A stretch of DNA of 7,710 bases from an archaeon (GCA_020444005.1 JAHLLU010000091.1:1-7710), one strand, 5' to 3'; positions 1 to 6,689 are shown, counted from the stretch's first letter. Notes: generated by a model from the letters alone, not told the origin. A program made the numbers and translations.

Positions 1-1518
1 TACCTCATCGGCACAGACATAGGCACCATGGGCACCAAGACCGTCCTCGTAGACACAGAGGGCAAGGTGCACGCTGAATCCTTCAAGGAATACGGCGTAA
101 TCACCCTTAAACAGGGATGGGCTGAGCAGTGGCCAACTCCATGGACTGATGCCGCTTATGCAACCATCAAGGAAGCTATCGAGAAAGCCAAGATCAACCC
201 AAATGACATCGCGGCTGCATCAATAAGCGCCCTCTATGGAGGAAGCGGGATACCCGTTGACAAGAACTATGAGCCTATTCGTCCATGTTTGATCTGGGCC
301 GATCGACGGGCTACTGATGAGTGCCGGTGGCTCAGGGAGAACATCGGCGTCGATGAGCTATACAGGATAACGGCGAACGTCATCGACCCATATTATGGGT
401 ATACGAAGATTCTCTGGATAAAGAACAACGAGCCAAAGAACTGGAAAAAAATACACAGACTAGAAACTCCAAACGCCTATGTTATCCGAAAACTCACAGG
501 CATCGAAAGCATCGATCACAGTAGTGCGGGAAACATCGGTGGAATCTACAATCTTGACAAACGTGGCTGGAGCACTGAGCTCATGGAGGAATTGGGTATT
601 CCAAGAGATTTCTTCCCGGAAAACATACTGAGCAGCGAGGAGATAGTAGGCGAGACCACATCAGAGCTAACGGAAAAGACTGGTTTAGCCAAGGGAACGC
701 CTATCTGTGCTGGTGGAATCGATGCACCTGTAAGCGCATTAGCCGGTGGAGCTATTTTGGACGGTGACTTGTCCAGTATGCTTGGCACAAGCATGTGTAA
801 CGGCTTGATCAACACCGATAACCGCATCTCACCAAAGATGATCAACTATCCATACGTCGTGAAAGCAGAGGAAACCATCTACAGCTTCACAGGGATCAGC
901 ACCGCCGGCTTCTGTCTAAGATGGTTCAGAGACCAATACGGCAAAGAGGAAATGGAAAAACAGAAAAAAACAGGTATAAGCGCCTACAAGCAGCTTGACC
1001 AACTGGCTGAACAAGTAGCCATAGGAAGCGATGACCTGATCTTCTTACCCCACATGATGGTGGGTGAACGGGCTCCTTACTGGGATGAACACATCAGAGG
1101 CGCATACCTCGGACTAACAGCCTACCACACAAAGGCACACATGTTCAGAGCTATGCTAGAAGGCGTAGGATATGCCATGAGATACAGCATCGACGCAGCA
1201 CGAGACACTGGTGTAGAGATTAAACGAGCTACTCTTGTTGATGGAGGTGCAAGTAGTCCCCTCTGGAGGCAGATAATCTCTGATACAACGGAGATAGAGT
1301 TCCACTATATCCCAGACACTCTAGGTGCACCTATGGGTGACGCTATATTGGCTGGACTAGGTTCAGGTGAGATCAAGGATCACAGGGTTATCGAGCAGTG
1401 GATAGGCGAAAAAATAGCCACGAAGCCTGATCCTGTGAGTGTTGAAAAATACCGAAAGTATTACAGGCTCTACTCGGAAGCTATTGAGATGCTTTCACCA
1501 TTTTTCTCCAAGTTTTAA
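1..1518 (+). CDS. FGGY-family carbohydrate kinase (xylulokinase-like), 5' end outside window
   Basis: Predicted cytoplasmic kinase that transfers the ATP gamma-phosphate to a sugar or polyol. The frame is open from base 1 and the first visible residues, YLIGTDIGT, already form the first phosphate-binding motif (D6, G8, T9, K13 of the visible part). The true start is therefore probably just upstream, and the ATG at base 28 lies inside the motif and is not the start. Other family marks: WADRRA near residue 100; the likely catalytic Asp241 in GGID; the LGTS loop at 261-264; GERAPYWD at 355-362; and the ATP-site segment GGASSPLW at 415-422, followed by GAPMGDAILAG. The 505 visible residues match the usual 480-520. 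The region where xylulokinases carry a Gln-Met-His-Gly motif reads LYGGSG instead, so the substrate is uncertain. No sugar pathway partner is in view. Family call is firm; substrate unknown. Confidence 0.93.
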   Translation, partial: YLIGTDIGTMGTKTVLVDTEGKVHAESFKEYGVITLKQGWAEQWPTPWTDAAYATIKEAIEKAKINPNDIAAASISALYGGSGIPVDKNYEPIRPCLIWADRRATDECRWLRENIGVDELYRITANVIDPYYGYTKILWIKNNEPKNWKKIHRLETPNAYVIRKLTGIESIDHSSAGNIGGIYNLDKRGWSTELMEELGIPRDFFPENILSSEEIVGETTSELTEKTGLAKGTPICAGGIDAPVSALAGGAILDGDLSSMLGTSMCNGLINTDNRISPKMINYPYVVKAEETIYSFTGISTAGFCLRWFRDQYGKEEMEKQKKTGISAYKQLDQLAEQVAIGSDDLIFLPHMMVGERAPYWDEHIRGAYLGLTAYHTKAHMFRAMLEGVGYAMRYSIDAARDTGVEIKRATLVDGGASSPLWRQIISDTTEIEFHYIPDTLGAPMGDAILAGLGSGEIKDHRVIEQWIGEKIATKPDPVSVEKYRKYYRLYSEAIEMLSPFFSKF

Positions 1519-1525
1519 CCAAAAA

Positions 1526-1541
1526 CATATACCATTTATAA
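1526..1541 (+). promoter_or_regulatory. Possible TATA-box region for the large membrane protein gene
   Basis: The 37-base gap after the kinase stop is A/T-rich and contains CATATA (1526-1531) and ATTTATAA (1534-1541). CATATA is centred about 27 bases before the ATG at 1556, the usual distance from an archaeal TATA box to the transcription start, so a leaderless transcript starting at the ATG is possible. There is no Shine-Dalgarno motif before 1556, which agrees with this. The gene could also be read through from the kinase. The sites are short and A/T-rich, so chance is not excluded. Confidence 0.35.
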
Positions 1542-1555
1542 CCCCAAATCGATAC

Positions 1556-3802
1556 ATGCGCAAGACTCTAGCCTATTTTCTCTCACTATTAAGTCTCATC
1601 ACCCTAGGACTAATGGTACTTCACCCCAGCTATAGGGCGATAGCTGACTGGCTCGGACCCGCCCTCGGGAGCCACATCTACACCTTATTCACGTTAATCT
1701 ATCTGCTCCTAGCTGATCCACTTCGATATCCTCTTGTTACAGCGGTCTGGGTGTTCCTTGGGCTTTTTATCGGGGTAATTGCTGGGAAGAAACTAGGCGC
1801 AGTAATAACTGCATTACTCGTCTGGATTACCTCTATTCCTTTGTTAGCTGCCTCTGTTGCAGGAATATATTTCAGCTTAGAATCACGTGGGATATTCACA
1901 GATGAGATATTTGAACTGGTCTCGCTGGTCCCAGTTATCCCCGAACAGTTAACCATTGAGAGCTTTCTTCAGATACCCATCTTCAGCGACTTGGCTTTAC
2001 AGTTGGTAGAGATACTTCCCACTATGAGTGAAAACACTGATCCCATGCGCCTCATCTTCCAACTGGGTATGCCGTATCTTGTGGCTGTAGCCGCTAAACC
2101 AGTTATCATAATTGTCTGCGCGGTAATCGGCGCAGCAGTAAGTAGCTTGGTCTTTTGTTCTCTTGAAAATATATTACCAAGTCGAAGTAAGACCATGGCT
2201 GTTCTCTTTATTGGTTTGATTCTTTTTCAGTCAGCACCAATAGCAAATGGGATCAATTTTGATGATGGATTATATGCTGAGTTTATAGGTGGCTATATCG
2301 AGGAACAGAACAGGGCGATCATCAGTGAGGTACTCCTAGGAAACCAAGTTGAGTTCGTCCCACTGAACACCCCCGAAACATCAGGCTTGGTGGCGTCACT
2401 CGTCTTCACATACAATGTCTATGACCCAGCGCTTCTATACTCACTACCTATAGAGGGTATCACAGATTTCTTGAGCTTCAGAAACATTATTCCCAGCACA
2501 TTCGCGGTAAACCTCTACCTCGGAGACGACATTGAAGCAGCGGAATCCAAATCCAACACAGTAGCTCATACTATCGAATCAAATCTAGGAATAGAACTAA
2601 ACCATATAATCACCACACCTACTCCCCACGAGGAAAACACCGAAGCCACATTCCCAGAGATGACCGCTGTCGTCTACTACAGTGATAACACCATAGATGA
2701 GACTACTGCCCAAATTGTTGATGTTTTTAGCGGTGAAGGTGGTTTCGCGGATTTCTTTGATGAGAAACTATCCGAGGATGGGCCATTGGGCGTCGAGTTC
2801 TATGTCACAGGCTTCATGCATTTAGAGCCTTTCGAGTCCATGCTACCTCTGCCTGATATACCCGCAGAGTATCAGGAAGAATATCATGCGATTATAGATA
2901 ATCCCTTTAGTTTCCTAGCGGGGGTACAGTTAGCCTCAGACGCAGCTGAGCCCTTGGGAAGCGAATACCAGTTTGACTTAAGAGACAAGTTGGGAGTACA
3001 GTCCACTCCGAGCTACGCGGATTCATCCGACGCTAGCTTCATCGTAATGGCGAGGTCAAACAAGACAGGTATCGAGGAACTAATGGACCCCACGGTACAT
3101 GTAAAAACATCTCTCCCAGAAGACAGCATAGAGCTAAACCTACTCACTATGTATCTCCAGATGCTGGGAACCTTTGAAACCCATACAGGATCACCCACAT
3201 TACTGGACACCATATTGATTGTGCCTGAGCTAAACACTCCAGAGATAACACTAACAAAGACCACGCAAAAAGAGGGCGACCGCCTTGAAGTAACAATCAC
3301 CGCCACCAACAACGGAGACCACACCATCACCAACCTAGAACTAATCGACTCATATCCCCTAAAATATGGGGAACCCATCACAGGAAAAGGAACCGCATCA
3401 TGGAATAGCCTGAGCCCCGGGCAGTCACAAAGTATCACCTATACAGTTTCTACTAGTAACCCAGGTAGTTACACTGACGTCCCAGCCGTACTTTACTTTA
3501 AATCAAACGATTTCCCCTCTGCAACAGCATCAAACATCAACCAAAACATCGAGGAATCACCAAACCCATTATACATGCTGGGAGACAGTTATCAAGCCCT
3601 TACAGATGTACTTGACCTTATCCCGGAAGGGAAAGGTGATTTTCTTGGCTATGGTATAATTGGGGTTGTCTTATTGGTCGCTGCTATTGATATAATCAAG
3701 TACTTAACTGGGCGTTCTAAGCGTGATGAGCAGCCTGTAGCGGAAGAGGTTCCTTTTGTTCCTCCCGAATCACCTGAAGATAACCCTGAAGACCTTCTGT
3801 AA
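1556..3802 (+). CDS. Large membrane protein with Ig-like external domain, function unknown
   Basis: Not recognised as a named family. The ATG at 1556 is chosen because it is followed at once by a membrane span (RKTLAYFLSLL...) and lies beyond the kinase stop; an earlier GTG at 1439 would add a non-hydrophobic leader inside the kinase gene. The 748-residue product has hydrophobic spans near residues 3-23, 37-53, 60-80, 81-107, 172-202 (perhaps a hairpin) and 213-232. A long polar part follows (about 233-690), then a last span at 698-717 and an acidic Pro/Glu-rich tail. Residues 560-660, with alternating beta-strand pattern, TATNNGDHTITNLEL and SLSPGQSQSITYTV, look like the Ig-fold domains of DUF11/CARDB type found in archaeal surface proteins. 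From this I infer a membrane-anchored protein with a large extracellular part. It could serve the cell envelope or act in sensing or assembly; no catalytic motif is visible. It may be co-transcribed with the kinase. Confidence 0.85.
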   Translation: MRKTLAYFLSLLSLITLGLMVLHPSYRAIADWLGPALGSHIYTLFTLIYLLLADPLRYPLVTAVWVFLGLFIGVIAGKKLGAVITALLVWITSIPLLAASVAGIYFSLESRGIFTDEIFELVSLVPVIPEQLTIESFLQIPIFSDLALQLVEILPTMSENTDPMRLIFQLGMPYLVAVAAKPVIIIVCAVIGAAVSSLVFCSLENILPSRSKTMAVLFIGLILFQSAPIANGINFDDGLYAEFIGGYIEEQNRAIISEVLLGNQVEFVPLNTPETSGLVASLVFTYNVYDPALLYSLPIEGITDFLSFRNIIPSTFAVNLYLGDDIEAAESKSNTVAHTIESNLGIELNHIITTPTPHEENTEATFPEMTAVVYYSDNTIDETTAQIVDVFSGEGGFADFFDEKLSEDGPLGVEFYVTGFMHLEPFESMLPLPDIPAEYQEEYHAIIDNPFSFLAGVQLASDAAEPLGSEYQFDLRDKLGVQSTPSYADSSDASFIVMARSNKTGIEELMDPTVHVKTSLPEDSIELNLLTMYLQMLGTFETHTGSPTLLDTILIVPELNTPEITLTKTTQKEGDRLEVTITATNNGDHTITNLELIDSYPLKYGEPITGKGTASWNSLSPGQSQSITYTVSTSNPGSYTDVPAVLYFKSNDFPSATASNINQNIEESPNPLYMLGDSYQALTDVLDLIPEGKGDFLGYGIIGVVLLVAAIDIIKYLTGRSKRDEQPVAEEVPFVPPESPEDNPEDLL

Positions 3803-3974
3803 ACAGGATACCGCCAGCGGAAAACCATGTCAAAGTATCTCCAATATACATGATTCCAAAACTAGCTGCCTGATAAACACAATAAGAATACGCGTATTCG
3901 ACTGAAAGGATCAAGCAGATTACCCCAATTAGTATCTTAAACAACGGGTACAAAACCCGGTTTGACCCTTCCAT
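3717..3974 (-). CDS. Possible small two-span membrane protein (85 aa)
   Basis: This frame begins with ATG and codes for a product with two hydrophobic stretches, about residues 11-27 (LFKILIGVICLILSVEY) and 37-58, then a charged tail (VIREEQKEP). That layout resembles the many small two-span membrane proteins of archaea, and it would fill most of the otherwise empty gap between the large membrane protein gene and the acetyl-CoA synthetase gene. Against it: the last 86 bases lie antisense to the tail of the large gene, there is no Shine-Dalgarno motif, and the only TATA-like element (TTATAT, about 3982-3987) is rather close to the ATG. A TTG at codon 8 would sit better relative to that element. 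No family was recognised. It may also be a chance frame. Confidence 0.4.
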   Translation of the reverse strand: MEGSNRVLYPLFKILIGVICLILSVEYAYSYCVYQAASFGIMYIGDTLTWFSAGGILFTEGLQGYLQVIREEQKEPLPLQAAHHA

Positions 3975-4024
3975 GCGTTTCCCATATAACGTTCAACCTA
4001 GGGACAAGTTATTAGAAGTGTCAC

Positions 4025-4042
4025 AAAAAACAATAATAAAAA
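4025..4042 (-). terminator. T-rich terminator after the acetyl-CoA synthetase subunit gene
   Basis: On the minus strand, 12 bases past the stop codon, lies an almost unbroken T run (TTTTTATTATTGTTTTTT). Archaeal RNA polymerase terminates at such oligo-T tracts without needing a strong hairpin. Short complementary ends, TCAC and GTGA, flank the run but would form only a very weak stem. The position directly behind the gene makes the call likely. Confidence 0.6.
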
Positions 4043-4054
4043 GTGATAGGGAGT

Positions 4055-4753
4055 TTACATAATAATCCTAGCGTCAACAATGCGTGCACTGTCGGGATAT
4101 GCTAGGATTGGGTTCATGTCAAGCTCTTTAATCTCGGGGCACTCCATGAGCATATTGCTTGTCTTGTAGAGTATGTCCGCGAGTGTAGGCTTGTGGCAAG
4201 GTGGCATTCCACGTGCACCGTCAAGAATCTTTACAGCCTTGATCTCCTCGATCATCTCAGCTGCATCCGTCTTCGTGATTGGTGCAACCCTGAAGCTTAC
4301 GTCCTTGAGTATCTCGACGAAGATGCCGCCGAGACCGAACATCAGTGTAGGACCAAACGTTGGGTCTGTGGTGCTTCCGACAATGATCTCCGTGCCCTTG
4401 GGGGCCATCTCCTGAACAAGGATGCCGGTGATCTCTGCGTCAGCCTTGTATGCCTTCGCGTTCTTGATAATCTTGTTAAATCCGTCCCTGATTCCCTGCT
4501 CATCCTCGACGCCGACGATAACACCGCCAGCATCAGACTTGTGTAGAATCTGGGGGCTAACGATCTTTAGTACAATGGGGTAACCAATTCTCTCTGCTGC
4601 CTCTACTGCTTCGTCCTCTGTCTCGGCTACATGAATCTGTGTAACCGGCATATCGTACATGGCGAACAGCTTCTTGGCTTCGTGCTCATAAAGGAAGTTC
4701 CTTCCCTCATCCTTGGCCACCTTGAAAATTTCATCAATTTTAGGGTCTCTCAT
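4055..4753 (-). CDS. acdB: ADP-forming acetate-CoA ligase (acetyl-CoA synthetase), beta subunit
   Basis: Beta subunit of the archaeal ADP-forming acyl-CoA synthetase, which converts acetyl-CoA (or other acyl-CoA), ADP and phosphate to the free acid, CoA and ATP: a main route of substrate-level ATP formation in fermenting archaea. The subunit carries the ATP-grasp nucleotide-binding fold. Visible signs: YEHEAKKLF near residues 22-30; ILHKSDAGGV with His71, the position of the beta-subunit phosphohistidine known from this family; DPTFGPTLMFGLGG at about 130-143; DVSFRVAPI at 151-159; and the metal-site ELDMNP at 210-215. The 232-residue length matches the stand-alone beta subunits of Thermococcales. 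It starts with ATG, seven bases after a GAGGT Shine-Dalgarno motif. The alpha subunit, which binds the acyl-CoA, is not in this window, so the two are encoded apart. Acyl specificity cannot be read from the sequence. Confidence 0.95.
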   Translation of the reverse strand: MRDPKIDEIFKVAKDEGRNFLYEHEAKKLFAMYDMPVTQIHVAETEDEAVEAAERIGYPIVLKIVSPQILHKSDAGGVIVGVEDEQGIRDGFNKIIKNAKAYKADAEITGILVQEMAPKGTEIIVGSTTDPTFGPTLMFGLGGIFVEILKDVSFRVAPITKTDAAEMIEEIKAVKILDGARGMPPCHKPTLADILYKTSNMLMECPEIKELDMNPILAYPDSARIVDARIIM

Positions 4754-4760
4754 TGAGTTA

Positions 4761-4765
4761 ACCTC
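4761..4765 (-). promoter_or_regulatory. Shine-Dalgarno motif of acdB
   Basis: On the minus strand the sequence GAGGT lies seven bases before the ATG at 4753 and is complementary to the archaeal 16S rRNA 3' end. It is the only clear Shine-Dalgarno motif in the window and supports the chosen start. Confidence 0.7.
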
Positions 4766-4793
4766 TATTCTTCATGTATGCCCGTCTACATGC

Positions 4794-4805
4794 TTTTAAA
4801 AATAT
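4794..4805 (-). promoter_or_regulatory. Probable TATA box of acdB
   Basis: Minus-strand ATATTTTTAAAA is centred about 46 bases before the acdB ATG. With the usual 25-base spacing, transcription would start near 4774, giving a leader of about 20 bases that just includes the GAGGT ribosome-binding site. Box, leader length and SD are therefore mutually consistent. The element lies in the 116-base divergent region shared with the permease gene. Confidence 0.55.
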
Positions 4806-4839
4806 GGCTTAGAGGTACAAAGTTTCTTATCCCTCGAGA

Positions 4840-4864
4840 GTACCGGAGTATATACTTTCGGTAC
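4840..4864. promoter_or_regulatory. Nested palindrome before the permease gene, possible operator
   Basis: Outer arms GTACCG (4840-4845) and CGGTAC (4859-4864) enclose a perfect 10-base palindrome AGTATATACT (4847-4856), offset by half a base from the outer dyad. The core holds TATATA and ends 13 bases before the ATG at 4870. A dimeric regulator bound here would cover the promoter of the permease gene. The TATATA is nearer to the ATG (about 18 bases centre to start) than the usual 25, so it may be part of an operator and not the TATA box itself. The dyad is seen directly; regulatory use is inferred. Confidence 0.5.
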
Positions 4865-4869
4865 CCGCC

Positions 4870-5952
4870 ATGTTACAACCAATACAGATTGTTCTAATCA
4901 ACATCGCCGTATTCTTCGGGCATTATGTCATCATAGCGGCGGCACTAAACTTCCAGTTCGGTAACGCTGGTATTCCAAATATGAGTAGTAACGTGAGTGT
5001 TGCCATTGGTAGCTTCACTGTTAGCTCTGTTGTGCTCAGGGTAAGCATGTGGGTCGCAGGAAAAGCTGGTCTGGTTTTTGGGGGAAACTGGGTCTATGAT
5101 AATCCCGCGAATGTGAGTCTTCTAAACTCATATTTCGTTGATAAACCAGTACTCAGTATAGCAATATTCTCTTTCAGTCTTGCAATGGCGCTTTTATTCG
5201 GGAGCGCTACGGGATGGATACTGGGAAAACTCAGCGGGAGACTGAGAGCTACTCGTCTCATGATCTTTCTAATTATAATCAGTGATGCTACCTCGATAAT
5301 CGCTGCAAATAATGAGTTTATCGCGGGAGGTACCCTTGGGGCATTTATACCGAACTTTTTCGCATGGTATGAGGGAGAGCAGATGGTAATTCTCGCCTTG
5401 GTTATATTGGCAGTTGGTTTGTTTGCCTATCTTATAATAAACACCATGGTTAACAGCCCATTCGGGCGACTAATGCGAAGCGTACGAGACAACGAGATGA
5501 CCCTCCAGAGTACAGGTAAAAACGTAACACAGATCAGAAGCCAAGTAATGATGTTCGGTAGCGGAGTGATGGCTATGAGCGGCGTATTACTAGCCTTCTA
5601 TTATAGTTTTGTCCAGTACAATATGTACTCCAGAGTAGACTACACGTTTTGGCCATGGCTGATGATCACCATAGGTGGTTTAGGAAGTAACGGCGGTAGC
5701 TATATCGGCGCATTAACTTGTGTATCTATAATAAAGGGGTTGAATCTTTCAAAACAGACCATTGGTCCAATGCTTATTGGTACAAAGTGGCTTAAACTCA
5801 TCAACTATCTGGAAGACATGATACTAGGCTTGCTTTTGCTTGTGTTCTTGATCTTTAAACCAGGTGGCTTGGTGCCTGAGAAAAACTTGGTTATCAAGAA
5901 AGTGGATTATATCGGTATCGTGAGTGAGAAAGAGTCTAAAAGTGAACAATAG
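4870..5952 (+). CDS. LivM-like branched-chain amino acid ABC transporter permease
   Basis: Integral membrane permease of the LivH/LivM family (BPD_transp_2), which forms the channel of ABC importers for branched-chain amino acids and some other solutes such as urea. The 360-residue product starts with a typical N-terminal span and AALNFQFGNAGIPN (about 23-37), the counterpart of the LivM segment LNLxxGxAGxxN. Further spans lie near 43-60, 92-118, 127-147, 171-192, 217-243, 261-292 and 316-331. The cytoplasmic coupling loop that contacts the ATPase reads SPFGRLMRSVRDNE (186-199), close to the LivM consensus; GGLGSNGGSYIGA (269-281) and the end motif FKPGGLVPE (329-337) also fit. The ATG is the only start after the upstream in-frame stop at 4810. 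No LivH, LivG, LivF or binding protein gene adjoins it, which is unusual. Its 3' end overlaps the convergent gene by 17 bases. Substrate not determined. Confidence 0.92.
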   Translation: MLQPIQIVLINIAVFFGHYVIIAAALNFQFGNAGIPNMSSNVSVAIGSFTVSSVVLRVSMWVAGKAGLVFGGNWVYDNPANVSLLNSYFVDKPVLSIAIFSFSLAMALLFGSATGWILGKLSGRLRATRLMIFLIIISDATSIIAANNEFIAGGTLGAFIPNFFAWYEGEQMVILALVILAVGLFAYLIINTMVNSPFGRLMRSVRDNEMTLQSTGKNVTQIRSQVMMFGSGVMAMSGVLLAFYYSFVQYNMYSRVDYTFWPWLMITIGGLGSNGGSYIGALTCVSIIKGLNLSKQTIGPMLIGTKWLKLINYLEDMILGLLLLVFLIFKPGGLVPEKNLVIKKVDYIGIVSEKESKSEQ

Positions 5953-6364
5953 AGCCCATATTGTCTTTTATCCACTTAGCTGCTCGCTGTAATAATGGAT
6001 TTGGCGTAGCCACTACAGGAATATCCCTTGGTCCCACCTTCAACGTAGAAACATACTCAGGCATCACCGCGTACATTACACTAGCCCAGTAAATCTTCCC
6101 AGCTTTTCGCTCCTTCAATAACTCCTTAGTGTTGAAAGGCATGGGGCTGTGATAGAAAGCGATTCCTTCTGCCCAGTTTAGAATCATTGGGCGACCTGTT
6201 TCCTGTATCAAAGCACTTGTCTGGGCTAGTTCCTCCAAGGTGTACTCTACCATTTCGAGTATGACGAGTTCCTTGGCGGGCATATACGTGAATTTCATAT
6301 CAATAATAAAGAGTGTCTCGGGTAAAAACCCTCGCAGAGTAATGAAATAACGGTAACCAGACAC
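5936..6364 (-). CDS. Conserved-looking soluble protein of 142 aa, function unknown
   Basis: Not recognised. The frame has coding character: mixed alpha/beta pattern, no membrane span, and segments that look structured, such as RGFLPETLFIID (11-22), ETGRPMILNWAEGIAFYHSP (55-74), IYWASVMYAVMPEY (91-104), GPRDIPVVATPNPLL (111-125) and a C-terminal helix RAAKWIKDN. Aromatic and Pro residues are plentiful in the second half. The start is a GTG at 6364, with a TATA-like CTTAAACT about 25 bases before it, suiting a leaderless transcript. An ATG at 6298 (residue 23) is the alternative and would give 120 residues; I favour the longer form because residues 4-22 read as an ordered beta-type segment. It is divergent from alba and its 3' end overlaps the permease gene by 17 bases. 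No enzyme motif or metal site stands out. Confidence 0.75.
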   Translation of the reverse strand: MSGYRYFITLRGFLPETLFIIDMKFTYMPAKELVILEMVEYTLEELAQTSALIQETGRPMILNWAEGIAFYHSPMPFNTKELLKERKAGKIYWASVMYAVMPEYVSTLKVGPRDIPVVATPNPLLQRAAKWIKDNMGSIVHF

Positions 6365-6384
6365 ATACTTTCAAGTGAAAAAAT

Positions 6385-6392
6385 AGTTTAAG
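6385..6392. promoter_or_regulatory. Shared A/T-rich promoter element between the 142-aa gene and alba
   Basis: The 58-base gap between the two divergent genes has one TATA-like core, AGTTTAAG on plus and CTTAAACT on minus. It lies about 25 bases before the minus-strand GTG at 6364 and about 34 bases before the alba ATG at 6423, so either direction would give a leaderless or very short-leader transcript. No Shine-Dalgarno motif precedes either start. A single element serving both directions, or two overlapping ones in the neighbouring A-rich run, are both possible. Confidence 0.4.
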
Positions 6393-6422
6393 TAGAATAC
6401 TATGCTCATCTGTTTGAACACA

Positions 6423-6689
6423 ATGACGGAAAACGTATACATCGGATCAAAGCCAGTCATCAACTACGTAACAGCACTAGTAACTGCCCTACAAAGAGAA
6501 CCCAAAGTAAACGTAATGGCGCGCGGAAGAGCAATCAGCAGTGCAGTAGACGTCGTAGAAGTATGCAAACGCAGCTTCCTAAAAGATATACAAATCGAAG
6601 ACATACTCATAGGCACAGAGCAGATGGGTGACGGAGACGATCTACGAAACGTATCCACTATCCAAATAGTGCTTAACAAGGACGTCTAA
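6423..6689 (+). CDS. albA: Alba family DNA/RNA-binding chromatin protein
   Basis: Small basic dimeric protein that coats DNA and binds RNA in archaea; its relatives in eukaryotes are RNase P/MRP subunits. The 88-residue product shows the whole family pattern: YIGSKPVINYV (6-16), the strand and loop VMARGRAISSAVDVVEV (about 32-48), FLKDIQIEDILIGTE (52-66) and the C-terminal strand NVSTIQIVL. Lys10 matches Lys17 of the Sulfolobus protein, while the preceding Lys16, target of acetylation there, is Ser9 here; other archaeal Alba proteins also vary at this place. The start at 6423 is chosen because family members begin 5-8 residues before this IGxKP motif; an in-frame ATG at 6402 would add seven unmatched residues. 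The stop overlaps that of the convergent nop5 gene by four bases. Confidence 0.95.
   Translation: MTENVYIGSKPVINYVTALVTALQREPKVNVMARGRAISSAVDVVEVCKRSFLKDIQIEDILIGTEQMGDGDDLRNVSTIQIVLNKDV

Noticed and set aside
1439..1555. Upstream GTG start for the large membrane protein, adding 39 residues
   Set aside because: It lies inside the kinase gene, and the added residues are not hydrophobic or ordered; the ATG at 1556 directly precedes the first membrane span.
3013..3438. 141-codon minus-strand frame inside the large membrane protein gene
   Set aside because: Ser/Val-rich composition without domain pattern, wholly antisense to a convincing gene; a shadow frame.
3722..3776. GTGATGA and a following CTGA at C/D box sRNA spacing
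   Set aside because: Tempting next to a nop5 locus, but it lies inside a coding tail, lacks convincing D' and C' boxes, and such short motifs arise by chance.
3811..3820. CCGC-CA-GCGG inverted repeat just after the large gene
   Set aside because: The two-base loop is too tight for a stable hairpin and no T run follows on the plus strand, so not called a terminator.
4173..4546. Two plus-strand frames (80 and 117 codons) opposite acdB
   Set aside because: acdB matches its family along its whole length on the other strand; these frames are shadows with no recognisable feature.
6320..6331. GGGTAAAAACCC small inverted repeat within the 142-aa gene
   Set aside because: Four-base arms are expected by chance and it lies in coding sequence; it might matter only if the ATG at 6298 is the true start.
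6402..6422. Earlier ATG for alba
   Set aside because: The extra MLICLNT does not match the family N-terminus, which begins a few residues before the IGxKP motif.
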